10,865 bases of DNA from Minisyncoccota bacterium (GCA_018061585.1 JAGOTU010000025.1:1-10865), one strand, 5' to 3'; positions 1 to 6,036 are shown, counted from the stretch's first letter. The notes: generated by a model from the letters alone, not told the origin. Translations and numbers: made by a program.

Positions 1-2
1 CG

Positions 3-182
3 CCTGTTGGTGGTATCTACATCTGGACTCCTGCGACCGTCACCTATCAGTTCGGGCCACCGGCACACACGGGCCAATACTTGCTCGGTCTCTACGGAGC
101 TCCGTACTATTGTCTCGTATCGATCGTTCCGATCATCGTGTACGCAGGCATAGCTATAACTATGATGGGGAGTAGCCAATGA
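3..182 (+). CDS. C-terminal end of an exported-type hypothetical protein (5' partial)
   Basis: An open frame enters from the left edge and ends at TGA 180-182, giving 59 visible residues. The tail is hydrophobic and rich in Gly, Tyr and Pro, with a 'QFGPPAHTGQY' stretch, one Cys in 'YGAPYYCLVS' and a possible membrane segment 'VSIVPIIVYAGIAITMM' just before the stop. Small exported Parcubacteria proteins often end in a similar 'GPP...G...YG...CL' pattern, so I suspect a secreted or pilus-associated protein, but this is a memory-based resemblance only. The last four codons and the stop form the left arm of the terminator hairpin that follows. The start is outside the window, so full length and signal peptide are unknown. 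Confidence 0.55.
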   Translation, partial: PVGGIYIWTPATVTYQFGPPAHTGQYLLGLYGAPYYCLVSIVPIIVYAGIAITMMGSSQ

Positions 183-220
183 AAAAGAGTGCTTTGGGCA
201 CTCTTTTTCATTGGCTACTC
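170..220. terminator. Bidirectional rho-independent terminator with a 23-bp perfect stem
   Basis: Positions 170-192 and 198-220 are perfect reverse complements, separated by a 5-nt loop (193-197). The core GAGTGC-loop-GCACTC is followed by T5 and preceded by A5, so it can terminate in both directions. This suits its place between the convergent upstream gene and rsmA. The stem is longer than most intrinsic terminators, and its left arm contains the stop codon of the upstream gene. Confidence 0.85.
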
Positions 221-232
221 GGGCGGAGCGAT

Positions 233-252
233 GTCCCGCAAGCTTGCGGGAC
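233..252. repeat. 20-bp perfect palindrome
   Basis: GTCCCGCAAGCTTGCGGGAC is a perfect palindrome with a central AAGCTT. It begins 13 bp after the terminator and directly abuts the next hairpin. It has no T-run, so it is not an obvious intrinsic terminator. It could be a protein-binding dyad, a cruciform, or part of a folded 3' UTR of either convergent transcript. Confidence 0.75.
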
Positions 253-270
253 CGCGAGCCGGGGTCGCGG
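252..270. repeat. 6-bp hairpin CCGCGA/TCGCGG
   Basis: CCGCGA at 252-257 pairs with TCGCGG at 265-270 around a 7-nt G-rich loop. It shares its first base with the preceding palindrome, so the two would form adjacent stems. It is the weakest of the four intergenic hairpins on its own, and is supported mainly by its position in the series. Confidence 0.5.
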
Positions 271-271
271 A

Positions 272-297
272 AATTCGTTTGCGACGGCAAACGAATT
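272..297. repeat. 11-bp perfect hairpin at the 3' side of rsmA
   Basis: AATTCGTTTGC at 272-282 pairs perfectly with GCAAACGAATT at 287-297 around the tetraloop GACG. It lies about 35 bp beyond the rsmA stop codon, the first stem an rsmA transcript would reach. No U-tract follows on either strand, so 3'-end protection or processing is as likely as termination. Confidence 0.65.
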
Positions 298-331
298 ATC
301 TGTGACGTTCTCAATAAGAAAAGGCAGGTAC

Positions 332-1108
332 CTACCCCACCAACCCCCTCGTCACCACCTTCCACTTTTCGATATCAATATCCTCTGCGCGCGCTTTCTC
401 TGAAACACCGGCGAGCGCGAGCGCCGCGAGCGCCTTCTCCTTTCCGAACACGACTGCGAGATTATTCGCGACCATCTTGCGCTTTGACGCGAAGCCCGCG
501 TGTGCGACCTTGAAAAAATTCTCCTCGGTGATGTCGCTAAAGAAATCTTTTGAAACCTTCTCGATGACCAGAATCGCCGAGTCCACCTTTGGCGGCGGAG
601 AGAAATGTTTCCTCGATACCTTTTCGGCAATATGGGGCACACCGTAGGCCTTAACAGAGAGCGAAAGCAGGCTTTCCTTTTTGCTCACGACGCGCTGCGC
701 GACTTCTTTTTGCACCAAGAGCGCGAGCGCGAGCGGCTGACTCGCAGCCGTTAGGAACTGTCGGATGATCTCGCCTGTAATGTAGTACGGAATATTCGCA
801 GCGACGATGTACGCACCGAGCCCGAGGGATTCCGCCGAAATGTTTCGTACGTCGTCCTCAACAAGACGCAACTTCCCCGAAATGATCTCCGCACTGAATG
901 TGTCCTGCAGCTTCGGGATGAGCTCCGGATCTTTTTCCACCGCTACAACCGGGCCGAGTGCGAGGAGCTCGCGGGTGAGGATGCCCTTGCCGGGGCCGAT
1001 CTCAAGGTAGGTCTCACCCTCGTTCAGTGGTACCGCATGGGCAAGAGCGCGCGCCGCCCACGAGTGTATGAGAAAGTGTTGTCCTAGTTTGGCTCCGCCG
1101 CGCGACAT
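332..1108 (-). CDS. rsmA: 16S rRNA (adenine1518-N6/adenine1519-N6)-dimethyltransferase RsmA (KsgA)
   Basis: This enzyme uses S-adenosylmethionine to dimethylate two adjacent adenines in the 3'-terminal helix 45 hairpin of 16S rRNA, a late small-subunit maturation step in the cytoplasm. The 258-residue protein has the family's N-terminal 'LGQHFLI' (8-14), SAM-binding motif I 'EIGPGKG' (36-42), an acidic residue after beta-2 in 'VEKD' (57-60), catalytic motif IV 'NIPYY' (105-109) and the 'FSPPPKVDSA' segment near 170-180. Its length is typical. It starts nine bases after the helicase stop, so the two genes are probably co-transcribed from upstream of the helicase. There is no clear Shine-Dalgarno sequence. 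The start chosen puts LGQHF at the usual distance from the N terminus. Confidence 0.95.
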   Translation of the reverse strand: MSRGGAKLGQHFLIHSWAARALAHAVPLNEGETYLEIGPGKGILTRELLALGPVVAVEKDPELIPKLQDTFSAEIISGKLRLVEDDVRNISAESLGLGAYIVAANIPYYITGEIIRQFLTAASQPLALALLVQKEVAQRVVSKKESLLSLSVKAYGVPHIAEKVSRKHFSPPPKVDSAILVIEKVSKDFFSDITEENFFKVAHAGFASKRKMVANNLAVVFGKEKALAALALAGVSEKARAEDIDIEKWKVVTRGLVG

Positions 1109-1120
1109 TATGCGACATTA
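1102..1120 (-). repeat. 9-bp tandem direct repeat at the helicase/rsmA junction
   Basis: On the minus strand TAATGTCGC occurs twice, separated by one base (plus-strand copies 1102-1110 and 1112-1120). The first copy holds the helicase stop TAA and the second contains the rsmA start ATG. Each copy therefore has a TAATG. The first ATG is out of frame with rsmA, so only the second can start the enzyme. Confidence 0.6.
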
Positions 1121-3019
1121 CCGAATGATGTCGTCGTCGTCGAGGAGCGATCGTTTGCGCTGCATGGTCTTCAGTAGACGCGCGTCGATATCATCGATGA
1201 ATTCCGATGGGATCGCGTATTCTCGCGAACCGTATTTCATGCGCTCGGAAGCGTATGTGAGATACAAACGTTCACGAGCACGCGTGAGCGCTACATAGAA
1301 AAGCCGTCGTTCTTCCTCTTCGTCGCGACCGGCGTCATTCTGGCGGATCGCGGGGAAGAGCCCCTGTTCAAGTCCGGTCACGAACACGACATCGAATTCC
1401 AGGCCCTTGGATGCATGGATCGTCATCAGCGACACCTGCTCAAGTTTTTCCTGCAGCTCATCCTGGTCGCTCTGCAGAGCGGCCTCCTCGAGCATTTTTT
1501 CCATACCCTCAACCGGCAATTCGTAGTCGAACTTAGTCGCAAAGTTCACAAGCTCCTGCACGTTCGCCAGGCGCTCCCTGCCCTCCTCGGTCTTCCCGAA
1601 CATACTCTCCATCCCAGTGATCTCGAGTGTGAACCGAACTGCCTCAGACGTGGGGAGTGTATTAATAGCGTGCGAAATCTTTGTGATCAGTCCGCGAAAC
1701 GCCGCGACTTTAGCGCCGGTGGCTCCCGTGAGCTCGGCGTCTTTTCCTTCGAGCATTTTCTCGAGCGTAACTTTGCCGATACCGCGGGGCGGTACCGCAA
1801 CGATGCGCATCAGATCGATCTTGCTCTGCGGGTTCATCGCCGCGCGCAAATACGAGAGCATATCCTTCACCTCTTTGCGTTCAAAGAATCTTGTACCGAG
1901 CACCCGGTACGGCACCCCGTGACGGATCATTGCCTCTTCGAGAGTGCGCGACATAAAGTTTTCGCGGTAGAGGATCGCGATCTCGCTCGGTCGCTTCCCC
2001 TGCTCTATTAATAGAGCGGCCTGCTGCGCAATGAACCACGCCTCATCGACTTCGTTCTTTGCGCCATAGAGCGTGATCGGCTCCCCGATTCCGTTATCGG
2101 TGTACAGGATCTTCGGCTTACGGTTCTTGTTCTTCTCGATAACAGCGTTCGCTGCGGAGAGGATGGTACGGGTCGAACGGTAGTTCTGCTCGAGCGTGAC
2201 GACTTTCGCGCCCGGAAATGTGAACTCAAACTCCATGAGGTGCGCGATGTCCGCTCCGCGCCAGCTGTAGATGTTTTGGTCGATGTCCCCCACTACGCAG
2301 ATATTCCGTTTTTCGCCGGCGAGCCGCCGCGCGATCTCGTACTGGGCTTTGTTCGTATCCTGGTACTCATCGATCGTTATGTGCGGCCAACGATTTTGTA
2401 AAAGTGTCTGGACGCGTTCGGAATCGCGCAGGAGCGACAGTGTCCGGAACAAGAGGTCATCGAAATCGAGTGCGCCCTCGTCCCGAAGCGCCTTCTCGTA
2501 CTGCTCCCATACCTGGGCGACGACCTGGTCGCGATAACTGTGCGTTTTGCCCGCGAATTCTCGTTGGGCGACACCGTCACCTTTCTGCCGTGAAATTGAG
2601 GAAAGGATGCTGCGCGGAGGCCATTGTTCGACCGACATCCGGTCGAGTGCTGCTTTTACCGCGCGGTTACTGTCGTCCCGATCCCAGATGGTGAACCCTT
2701 TTGCGAGCCCGGCCTCTTCGTGGAATTCGCGCAAAAGCCGAACACCGAGTGAGTGGAAGGTGGAAACCATCGGCATGCCCTTCCCCTCAGGAACGAGATT
2801 GCGAATGCGGTCCCGCATCTCGCCGGCCGCCTTGTTGGTAAATGTAACGGCAAGGATCTGGCGGGCCGGAATGCCTGTTTCTATTAGATGAGCGATGCGG
2901 TGGGTAATGGTCTTGGTCTTTCCGGCCCCGGCCCCGGCAATGATCAAAAGCGGGCCTTCGGTATGGGCGGCGGCCTCCTTCTGGCGGTCGTTCAGTCCTT
3001 CAAAGTATTTCACCGGCAT
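1118..3019 (-). CDS. uvrD: UvrD/PcrA/Rep-type superfamily 1A DNA helicase
   Basis: This is an ATP-driven 3'-5' DNA helicase of the UvrD/PcrA/Rep group, used in repair, replication restart and removal of blocked complexes. The 633-residue protein has all diagnostic motifs in order: Q motif 'LNDRQKEA' (9-16), Walker A 'AGAGAGKT' (28-35), motif Ia 'AVTFTNKAAGEM' (57-68), Walker B 'DEYQD' (217-221), motif III 'GDIDQNIYSWRGA' (244-256), motif IV 'LEQNYRST' (276-283), motif V 'TIHASKGLEF' (533-542) and motif VI 'VALTRARERL' (576-585). Motif III has Ile where 'GDDDQ' is usual. It is shorter than PcrA and UvrD of about 720 residues because the C-terminal tail is reduced, ending in an acidic DDDD run encoded by a GTC/GAC tandem. 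Which paralogue (pcrA, uvrD or rep) cannot be decided. It has no Shine-Dalgarno sequence. Confidence 0.95.
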   Translation of the reverse strand: MPVKYFEGLNDRQKEAAAHTEGPLLIIAGAGAGKTKTITHRIAHLIETGIPARQILAVTFTNKAAGEMRDRIRNLVPEGKGMPMVSTFHSLGVRLLREFHEEAGLAKGFTIWDRDDSNRAVKAALDRMSVEQWPPRSILSSISRQKGDGVAQREFAGKTHSYRDQVVAQVWEQYEKALRDEGALDFDDLLFRTLSLLRDSERVQTLLQNRWPHITIDEYQDTNKAQYEIARRLAGEKRNICVVGDIDQNIYSWRGADIAHLMEFEFTFPGAKVVTLEQNYRSTRTILSAANAVIEKNKNRKPKILYTDNGIGEPITLYGAKNEVDEAWFIAQQAALLIEQGKRPSEIAILYRENFMSRTLEEAMIRHGVPYRVLGTRFFERKEVKDMLSYLRAAMNPQSKIDLMRIVAVPPRGIGKVTLEKMLEGKDAELTGATGAKVAAFRGLITKISHAINTLPTSEAVRFTLEITGMESMFGKTEEGRERLANVQELVNFATKFDYELPVEGMEKMLEEAALQSDQDELQEKLEQVSLMTIHASKGLEFDVVFVTGLEQGLFPAIRQNDAGRDEEEERRLFYVALTRARERLYLTYASERMKYGSREYAIPSEFIDDIDARLLKTMQRKRSLLDDDDIIR

Positions 3020-3021
3020 AC

Positions 3022-3036
3022 TATAGCACGGCTATA
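3022..3036 (-). promoter_or_regulatory. Dyad TATAGC-ACG-GCTATA directly upstream of the helicase start
   Basis: A 6-bp inverted repeat with a 3-base centre ends two bases before the helicase ATG. Both arms resemble a -10 box on the minus strand (TATAGC, and TATAGT at 3025-3020), but I see no good -35 at the right distance. It could be an operator overlapping a promoter, a start-proximal hairpin affecting translation, or chance in an AT-rich stretch. Confidence 0.35.
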
Positions 3037-3098
3037 AATCAGGGTTTTTTGGGTATTTAGCGAATAGAGAGCGTTTCATCATTTTATTGACACATTCC

Positions 3099-3131
3099 GC
3101 TATCCACCGCCGTGCCCAAATATGAATTGAC
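3099..3131 (+). repeat. 33-bp direct repeat, copy 1
   Basis: This copy is identical over all 33 bases to positions 3165-3197. It begins GCTATCCACCGCC and ends ATATGAATTGAC. The copies are separated by 33 unrelated bases, so the period is exactly 66. A TTGACA also precedes each copy (3087-3092 and 3154-3159), so the repeated context extends imperfectly upstream. It lies between the helicase and the peptidase gene. Confidence 0.9.
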
Positions 3132-3164
3132 GGACACTGTTGCTAGGGCTTGGTTGACAAAAAA

Positions 3165-3197
3165 GCTATCCACCGCCGTGCCCAAATATGAATTGAC
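3165..3197 (+). repeat. 33-bp direct repeat, copy 2
   Basis: This is the exact second copy of the 3099-3131 sequence. Two copies only, no third degenerate copy to the right, and no cas genes in the window. The final TTGAC of this copy gives TTGACT (3193-3198), 17 bases upstream of TACCGT (3216-3221), a possible but weak promoter pointing toward the peptidase gene. Confidence 0.9.
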
Positions 3198-3419
3198 TAT
3201 GAACCGAGCATTGGCTACCGTTAACTAGTCGATGGTCACCTGTGATTCCGAATACGGCAACTCCCCGCAAATGTCGAGGTTTTAAGCCAAATTCCAGCCT
3301 GACTGCCCATGCCATCGCACAAAAACGGCTCATACCACTTAGTCGCTCGAGGTTGATGCGGGAATACCGCACACTCAGCGATCCACAGAAGTGAATCGGC
3401 CGGCACAAATTGACGTATT
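3198..3419 (+). other. Gene-free stretch upstream of the peptidase gene
   Basis: I find no convincing gene here. Minus-strand open frames crossing this stretch have no recognisable domains and no ribosome binding site. The visible structure is minor: TCAC-CT-GTGA near 3236-3245 and a 5-bp hairpin TGCGG/CCGCA at 3357-3371. GC content is about 48% in the row at 3241-3300. It probably holds the peptidase promoter and 5' leader, or is remnant DNA left by the event that placed the repeats upstream. Confidence 0.5.
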
Positions 3420-4511
3420 TTGGCTAAAAATAAGGATTCTTTAGCGCTTGCGCCGAAGAGGAAATACCGTAAGTTTCGATCCGTGCAGGCGGCAGCCTCT
3501 CTGATTTCTATGATGTTGATCGTCGGGACCCTGCTCCCGGCGGTTGCTCGGGCATCGATCATTTCAGATCTGTGGGAAGCAGTCACAGTGTCTATAAGGG
3601 GTAACATAGCGGAAGCGGACACAATTGTGGGCCAGGGGAACAGTCAAAATATCGAGTTGCCCAAGGGCACTATTAACTCAGGGAAGGATATAGGGGGGGG
3701 TGCGATTATTATCGCTGATTCAGCGTTGGTTCCTGACGATAGTGTGTCTAATTCATACTCGCGCCCCGCAAATTCTACGATCAGTACACATGTTGTTAAG
3801 CCTGGTGAGACTATTTCTGGCATTGCAGAGATGTATGAGGTATCAGCAGATACCATTTTGTGGGCGAACGATTTATCGAGGAAATCGGTTCTTAAATCTG
3901 GCCAGACGCTGACCATTTTGCCGGTAACTGGAATTATTCACACAGTGGCAATGAACGAGACTATTTCTTCGATCGCAACGACTTATAAGGGAGACATTAG
4001 TGGAATCATGAGCTATAACGGATTGGAGGACACGAATTTAGTCGTTGGGGATAAACTAATTATTCCTGACGGTGAAATTAAGATAGAGGCGCCAACTCCC
4101 GCAAAGAAGATAGTTGTAGATGGTAAAAAAATCGCGACGACAATTCCGTCCGGATATTACTCTTCACCTCTTGCGAAGGGTACTTATGAAAAGACTCAGG
4201 GTATCCATGGTTACAACGGTGTCGATCTTGGTGCACCGGCTGGCACGCCGATCTACGCATCAGCCGCGGGCGACGTTATCGTCGCTAAACAGGGTGGATA
4301 CAACGGCGGGTATGGCAGCTATGTCGTTATCCAGCACGACAACGGCTCGCAAACGCTCTATGCACATCAGACCTCGGTACAAACAAGCGTGGGGGCACGT
4401 GTAGCAAAGGGTCAGCAGATCGGAACGGTCGGAAACAGCGGGCGTGTATCGGGTCCAACCGGCTACCATCTACACTTTGAAATTCGAAACGGGGTCAGGA
4501 ATCCATTCTAG
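3420..4511 (+). CDS. Exported LysM-LysM-M23 (LytM-type) peptidoglycan endopeptidase
   Basis: This is a likely cell-wall metallopeptidase that cuts peptide cross-links outside the membrane. The 363-residue protein has a Lys/Arg-rich N region (13-20), a hydrophobic export segment (about 23-44, 'ASLISMMLIVGTLLPAVARA'), a linker, LysM 1 (about 122-168), LysM 2 (about 172-216) and an M23 domain (about 250-363). Visible M23 elements are 'HGYNGVDLGAPAGTPI' (263-278), His316 in 'LYAHQ' and the 'HLHFE' pair His350/His352. LysM modules normally bind GlcNAc-containing glycan. I chose TTG at 3420 because TGA at 3411 closes the frame upstream and later GTG/ATG codons would remove the basic N region. There is no Shine-Dalgarno sequence. 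The first two-thirds of the gene is AT-richer than the catalytic part, and a G8 run lies at 3693-3700. Confidence 0.9.
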   Translation: MAKNKDSLALAPKRKYRKFRSVQAAASLISMMLIVGTLLPAVARASIISDLWEAVTVSIRGNIAEADTIVGQGNSQNIELPKGTINSGKDIGGGAIIIADSALVPDDSVSNSYSRPANSTISTHVVKPGETISGIAEMYEVSADTILWANDLSRKSVLKSGQTLTILPVTGIIHTVAMNETISSIATTYKGDISGIMSYNGLEDTNLVVGDKLIIPDGEIKIEAPTPAKKIVVDGKKIATTIPSGYYSSPLAKGTYEKTQGIHGYNGVDLGAPAGTPIYASAAGDVIVAKQGGYNGGYGSYVVIQHDNGSQTLYAHQTSVQTSVGARVAKGQQIGTVGNSGRVSGPTGYHLHFEIRNGVRNPF

Positions 4512-4631
4512 CGAACGACAGTCATACCCCGTCTGCTTCGTTGCGCAGACCCCTCACTCGTCACCGTACTTTTAGTACGTCTCCTCAATCGAGCTCTTCG
4601 CGCCTCGCATCCGGGGCATTCTGTCGTACGC
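4511..4631. mobile_element. 121-bp REP/MITE-like structured element with near-perfect terminal inverted repeats
   Basis: The 11-bp ends (4511-4521 and 4621-4631) are reverse complements with one mismatch. Inside them are CCCC/GGGG (4527-4530 and 4613-4616), a side hairpin GTCTGC/GCAGAC (4531-4536 and 4545-4550) and a perfect hairpin CGTACT-TTT-AGTACG (4565-4579). Together they form a branched fold of the type seen in REP or MITE elements, which are moved by transposases encoded elsewhere. It starts on the last base of the peptidase stop codon and may serve as that gene's 3' structure. No transposase is present in the window, so mobility is inferred. Confidence 0.55.
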
Positions 4632-4642
4632 AACAAATCGAC

Positions 4643-4671
4643 TTGTCCTGGCGTGTTTTTTGGTATTGAAT
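4643..4671 (+). promoter_or_regulatory. Candidate promoter for the GlmU-like gene
   Basis: TTGTCC (4643-4648, 4/6 match to TTGACA) is followed after 17 bases by TTGAAT (4666-4671, 4/6). An alternative -10 is TATTGA (4664-4669), preceded by TG in the extended position. It would start transcription about 25 bases before the start codon. It lies just outside the right end of the 121-bp element. Confidence 0.35.
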
Positions 4672-4704
4672 CGGGACCGGAGAATGTTTTAGGGAGTTCC
4701 ATTG

Positions 4705-5499
4705 ATGCATACAGGCATGATCGTGGTGGCGGCGGGCTACGGGTCGTTTCGGGAAACCGGCGGGCATCGCCCTATTCCGAAGGTGATCGAACGAGTGCGT
4801 GGCTTACCGATGGTGGTACACCCACTCATCGCGGCGGAGAGGATGGGGAGTGCGAAGACGGTCGTTGTCGTGAATCCCCGTGACGCAGAGATCGTTGTGG
4901 CAACGATCGCGCATGTGCACCGCACCGGCGGGATCCGTACGATGCCTCTCATTGTGCTGCAGCCGGGGCGATTTGGTGCAGCGGATGCGGTCCAACGAGC
5001 GCTTCCCGAGTTGCGTAACGTCGGCGTCAGACGTGTATTGGTCACCTACGGGGATATGCCGGAGTGGTCTGCGGACACATATCAGGCCCTTCTTATGAGC
5101 GATCGACCCGAACACACGGTCACCATGACAACCGTCGTACGAAGTGACAAGTACCCTGTGCTCGATACATACGGCCGAGTACTGCGTGACGCAAAGGGAA
5201 ATATCCGCAGTATCGTCGAAGTGAAGGGGGTTGAAGTACCGCGCCGGATCTATGTGATCCCCCACGTGAATCCCTCGTTGTGGATCTGGAATGCACGGTG
5301 GCTTGAATCTTCGATCGCCAAGATCACTCCGGTCAAAAAATCCGACGGATACGGAGACGAGCTGTACATGCCACCGCTCATCGAGATAGCCTCGTCCGAG
5401 GGCAGGATCATCGGTGAGCTTTCCCTTGGGGTTCAGTATAGTCACGAAGCATGCGGCGTAAACTCCATCGACGAGCTCAACGCACTTCAGGCGCGCTGA
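4705..5499 (+). CDS. GlmU-like nucleotidyltransferase (NTP-transferase domain only)
   Basis: This is probably a sugar-1-phosphate nucleotidyltransferase, joining a nucleoside triphosphate to a sugar phosphate with release of pyrophosphate. The 264-residue protein has 'VVAAGYGSFR' with 'PKV' (8-16, 25-27; compare GlmU LAAGxGTRM...PKVL), 'QPGRFGAADAVQ' (85-96), 'TYGDMP' (113-118, Asp116 in the metal-binding position), 'YGRVLRDAKGNIRSIVE' and a C-terminal 'GVN' (251-253), where GlmU has its second metal ligand. The left-handed beta-helix acetyltransferase half of GlmU is absent. AGGGAG (4691-4696) lies 8 bases before ATG 4705, which I prefer over TTG 4702. Nucleotide and sugar are not determined. 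Upstream lies the peptidase, but a separate promoter seems present. A terminator follows directly. Confidence 0.8.
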   Translation: MHTGMIVVAAGYGSFRETGGHRPIPKVIERVRGLPMVVHPLIAAERMGSAKTVVVVNPRDAEIVVATIAHVHRTGGIRTMPLIVLQPGRFGAADAVQRALPELRNVGVRRVLVTYGDMPEWSADTYQALLMSDRPEHTVTMTTVVRSDKYPVLDTYGRVLRDAKGNIRSIVEVKGVEVPRRIYVIPHVNPSLWIWNARWLESSIAKITPVKKSDGYGDELYMPPLIEIASSEGRIIGELSLGVQYSHEACGVNSIDELNALQAR

Positions 5500-5515
5500 G
5501 AGACAAGTGTCTTAC

Positions 5516-5546
5516 AATAGCGGTCCTCGCGGCCGCTATTTTTTTT
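5516..5546 (+). terminator. Rho-independent terminator of the GlmU-like gene
   Basis: AATAGCGG (5516-5523) pairs with CCGCTATT (5533-5540) around a 9-nt loop, and a run of eight T covers 5539-5546. It works for plus-strand transcripts only, because no T-run follows on the minus strand. Its T-run overlaps the stop codon of the convergent gene. Confidence 0.9.
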
Positions 5547-6036
5547 AATATTGCATGAAGTGCGCGGTCGTGAGTGCATTCCATAGATCCTTCTGTTTCT
5601 CTGCTTCTTCCACCCGCTCGTCTTCATCGGTCGAACAGAGATCGGGGTTCGGCTCAAAAACAAGATAGAAATCGGTGAACTCCTTTATTTGCGCGGGCTT
5701 GTCCCCCTGTGGTATCTGGAATTGTTCAAGGGTCTCCTTGGTCCATGTCGTATTGGATTCCGCGATAGCGTTCTTCCGGATCTGATACATCGCACCAAGA
5801 TCACAGCCTGAACCGGTGTACATATGTAGCACTGTACCGGGGCCGGCCTCGCTCTCATCGCGCGGTGAGTATGTAAGATCCGAGAGAGTTCCCGGGATCT
5901 CGAGAGCAACACCGAACTCGTTCAGGTTGAGTGTACGTGCGGCGCCGACGGTTGCACGCCCGTATAGCGCATATGCCAAGAGCCCGAAGCCGAGTATTGC
6001 GATGACGGCAGAGATGATGAGTGTTCGATTTTTCAT
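5545..6036 (-). CDS. Membrane-anchored extracytoplasmic hypothetical protein
   Basis: I do not recognise the family. The 163-residue protein has one N-terminal membrane segment after a short basic start (about 5-25), so residues from about 30 on should lie outside the membrane. The outer part has two cysteines (Cys78 in 'GSGCDLG' and Cys134 in 'PDLCSTDEDE') that could form a disulfide, and an acidic helical stretch around 136-150. It follows the GerMN-like gene by 25 bases on the same strand, so they are probably one transcript, and both are short anchored proteins with a Cys pair. There is no evident Shine-Dalgarno sequence. A lipoprotein is unlikely, because there is no lipobox cysteine after the membrane segment. 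Confidence 0.75.
   Translation of the reverse strand: MKNRTLIISAVIAILGFGLLAYALYGRATVGAARTLNLNEFGVALEIPGTLSDLTYSPRDESEAGPGTVLHMYTGSGCDLGAMYQIRKNAIAESNTTWTKETLEQFQIPQGDKPAQIKEFTDFYLVFEPNPDLCSTDEDERVEEAEKQKDLWNALTTAHFMQY

Noticed and set aside
179..513. Short plus-strand open frames following the left-edge gene
   Set aside because: They run through the four hairpins and antisense to rsmA, and their sequence is just the translated inverted repeats.
1415..2011. 198-codon open frame on the plus strand
   Set aside because: It lies wholly antisense to the helicase, whose motifs are all in the other frame. It has no domain and no ribosome binding site.
3154..3159. TTGACA as a strong -35 box (also at 3087-3092)
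   Set aside because: No acceptable -10 box is found 16-18 bases downstream of either one.
3099..3197. Possible two-repeat CRISPR array (33-bp repeats, 33-bp spacer)
   Set aside because: Only one spacer, no third repeat, no internal palindrome in the repeat, and no cas genes in the window. A direct duplication explains it better.
3166..3622. Minus-strand open frames upstream of and overlapping the peptidase start
   Set aside because: They cross the exact repeat and the peptidase signal sequence, have no recognisable domain, and no ribosome binding site.
4804..5445. 213-codon open frame on the minus strand
   Set aside because: It is antisense to the GlmU-like gene, has low-complexity His/Arg/Asp composition, and no start signal.
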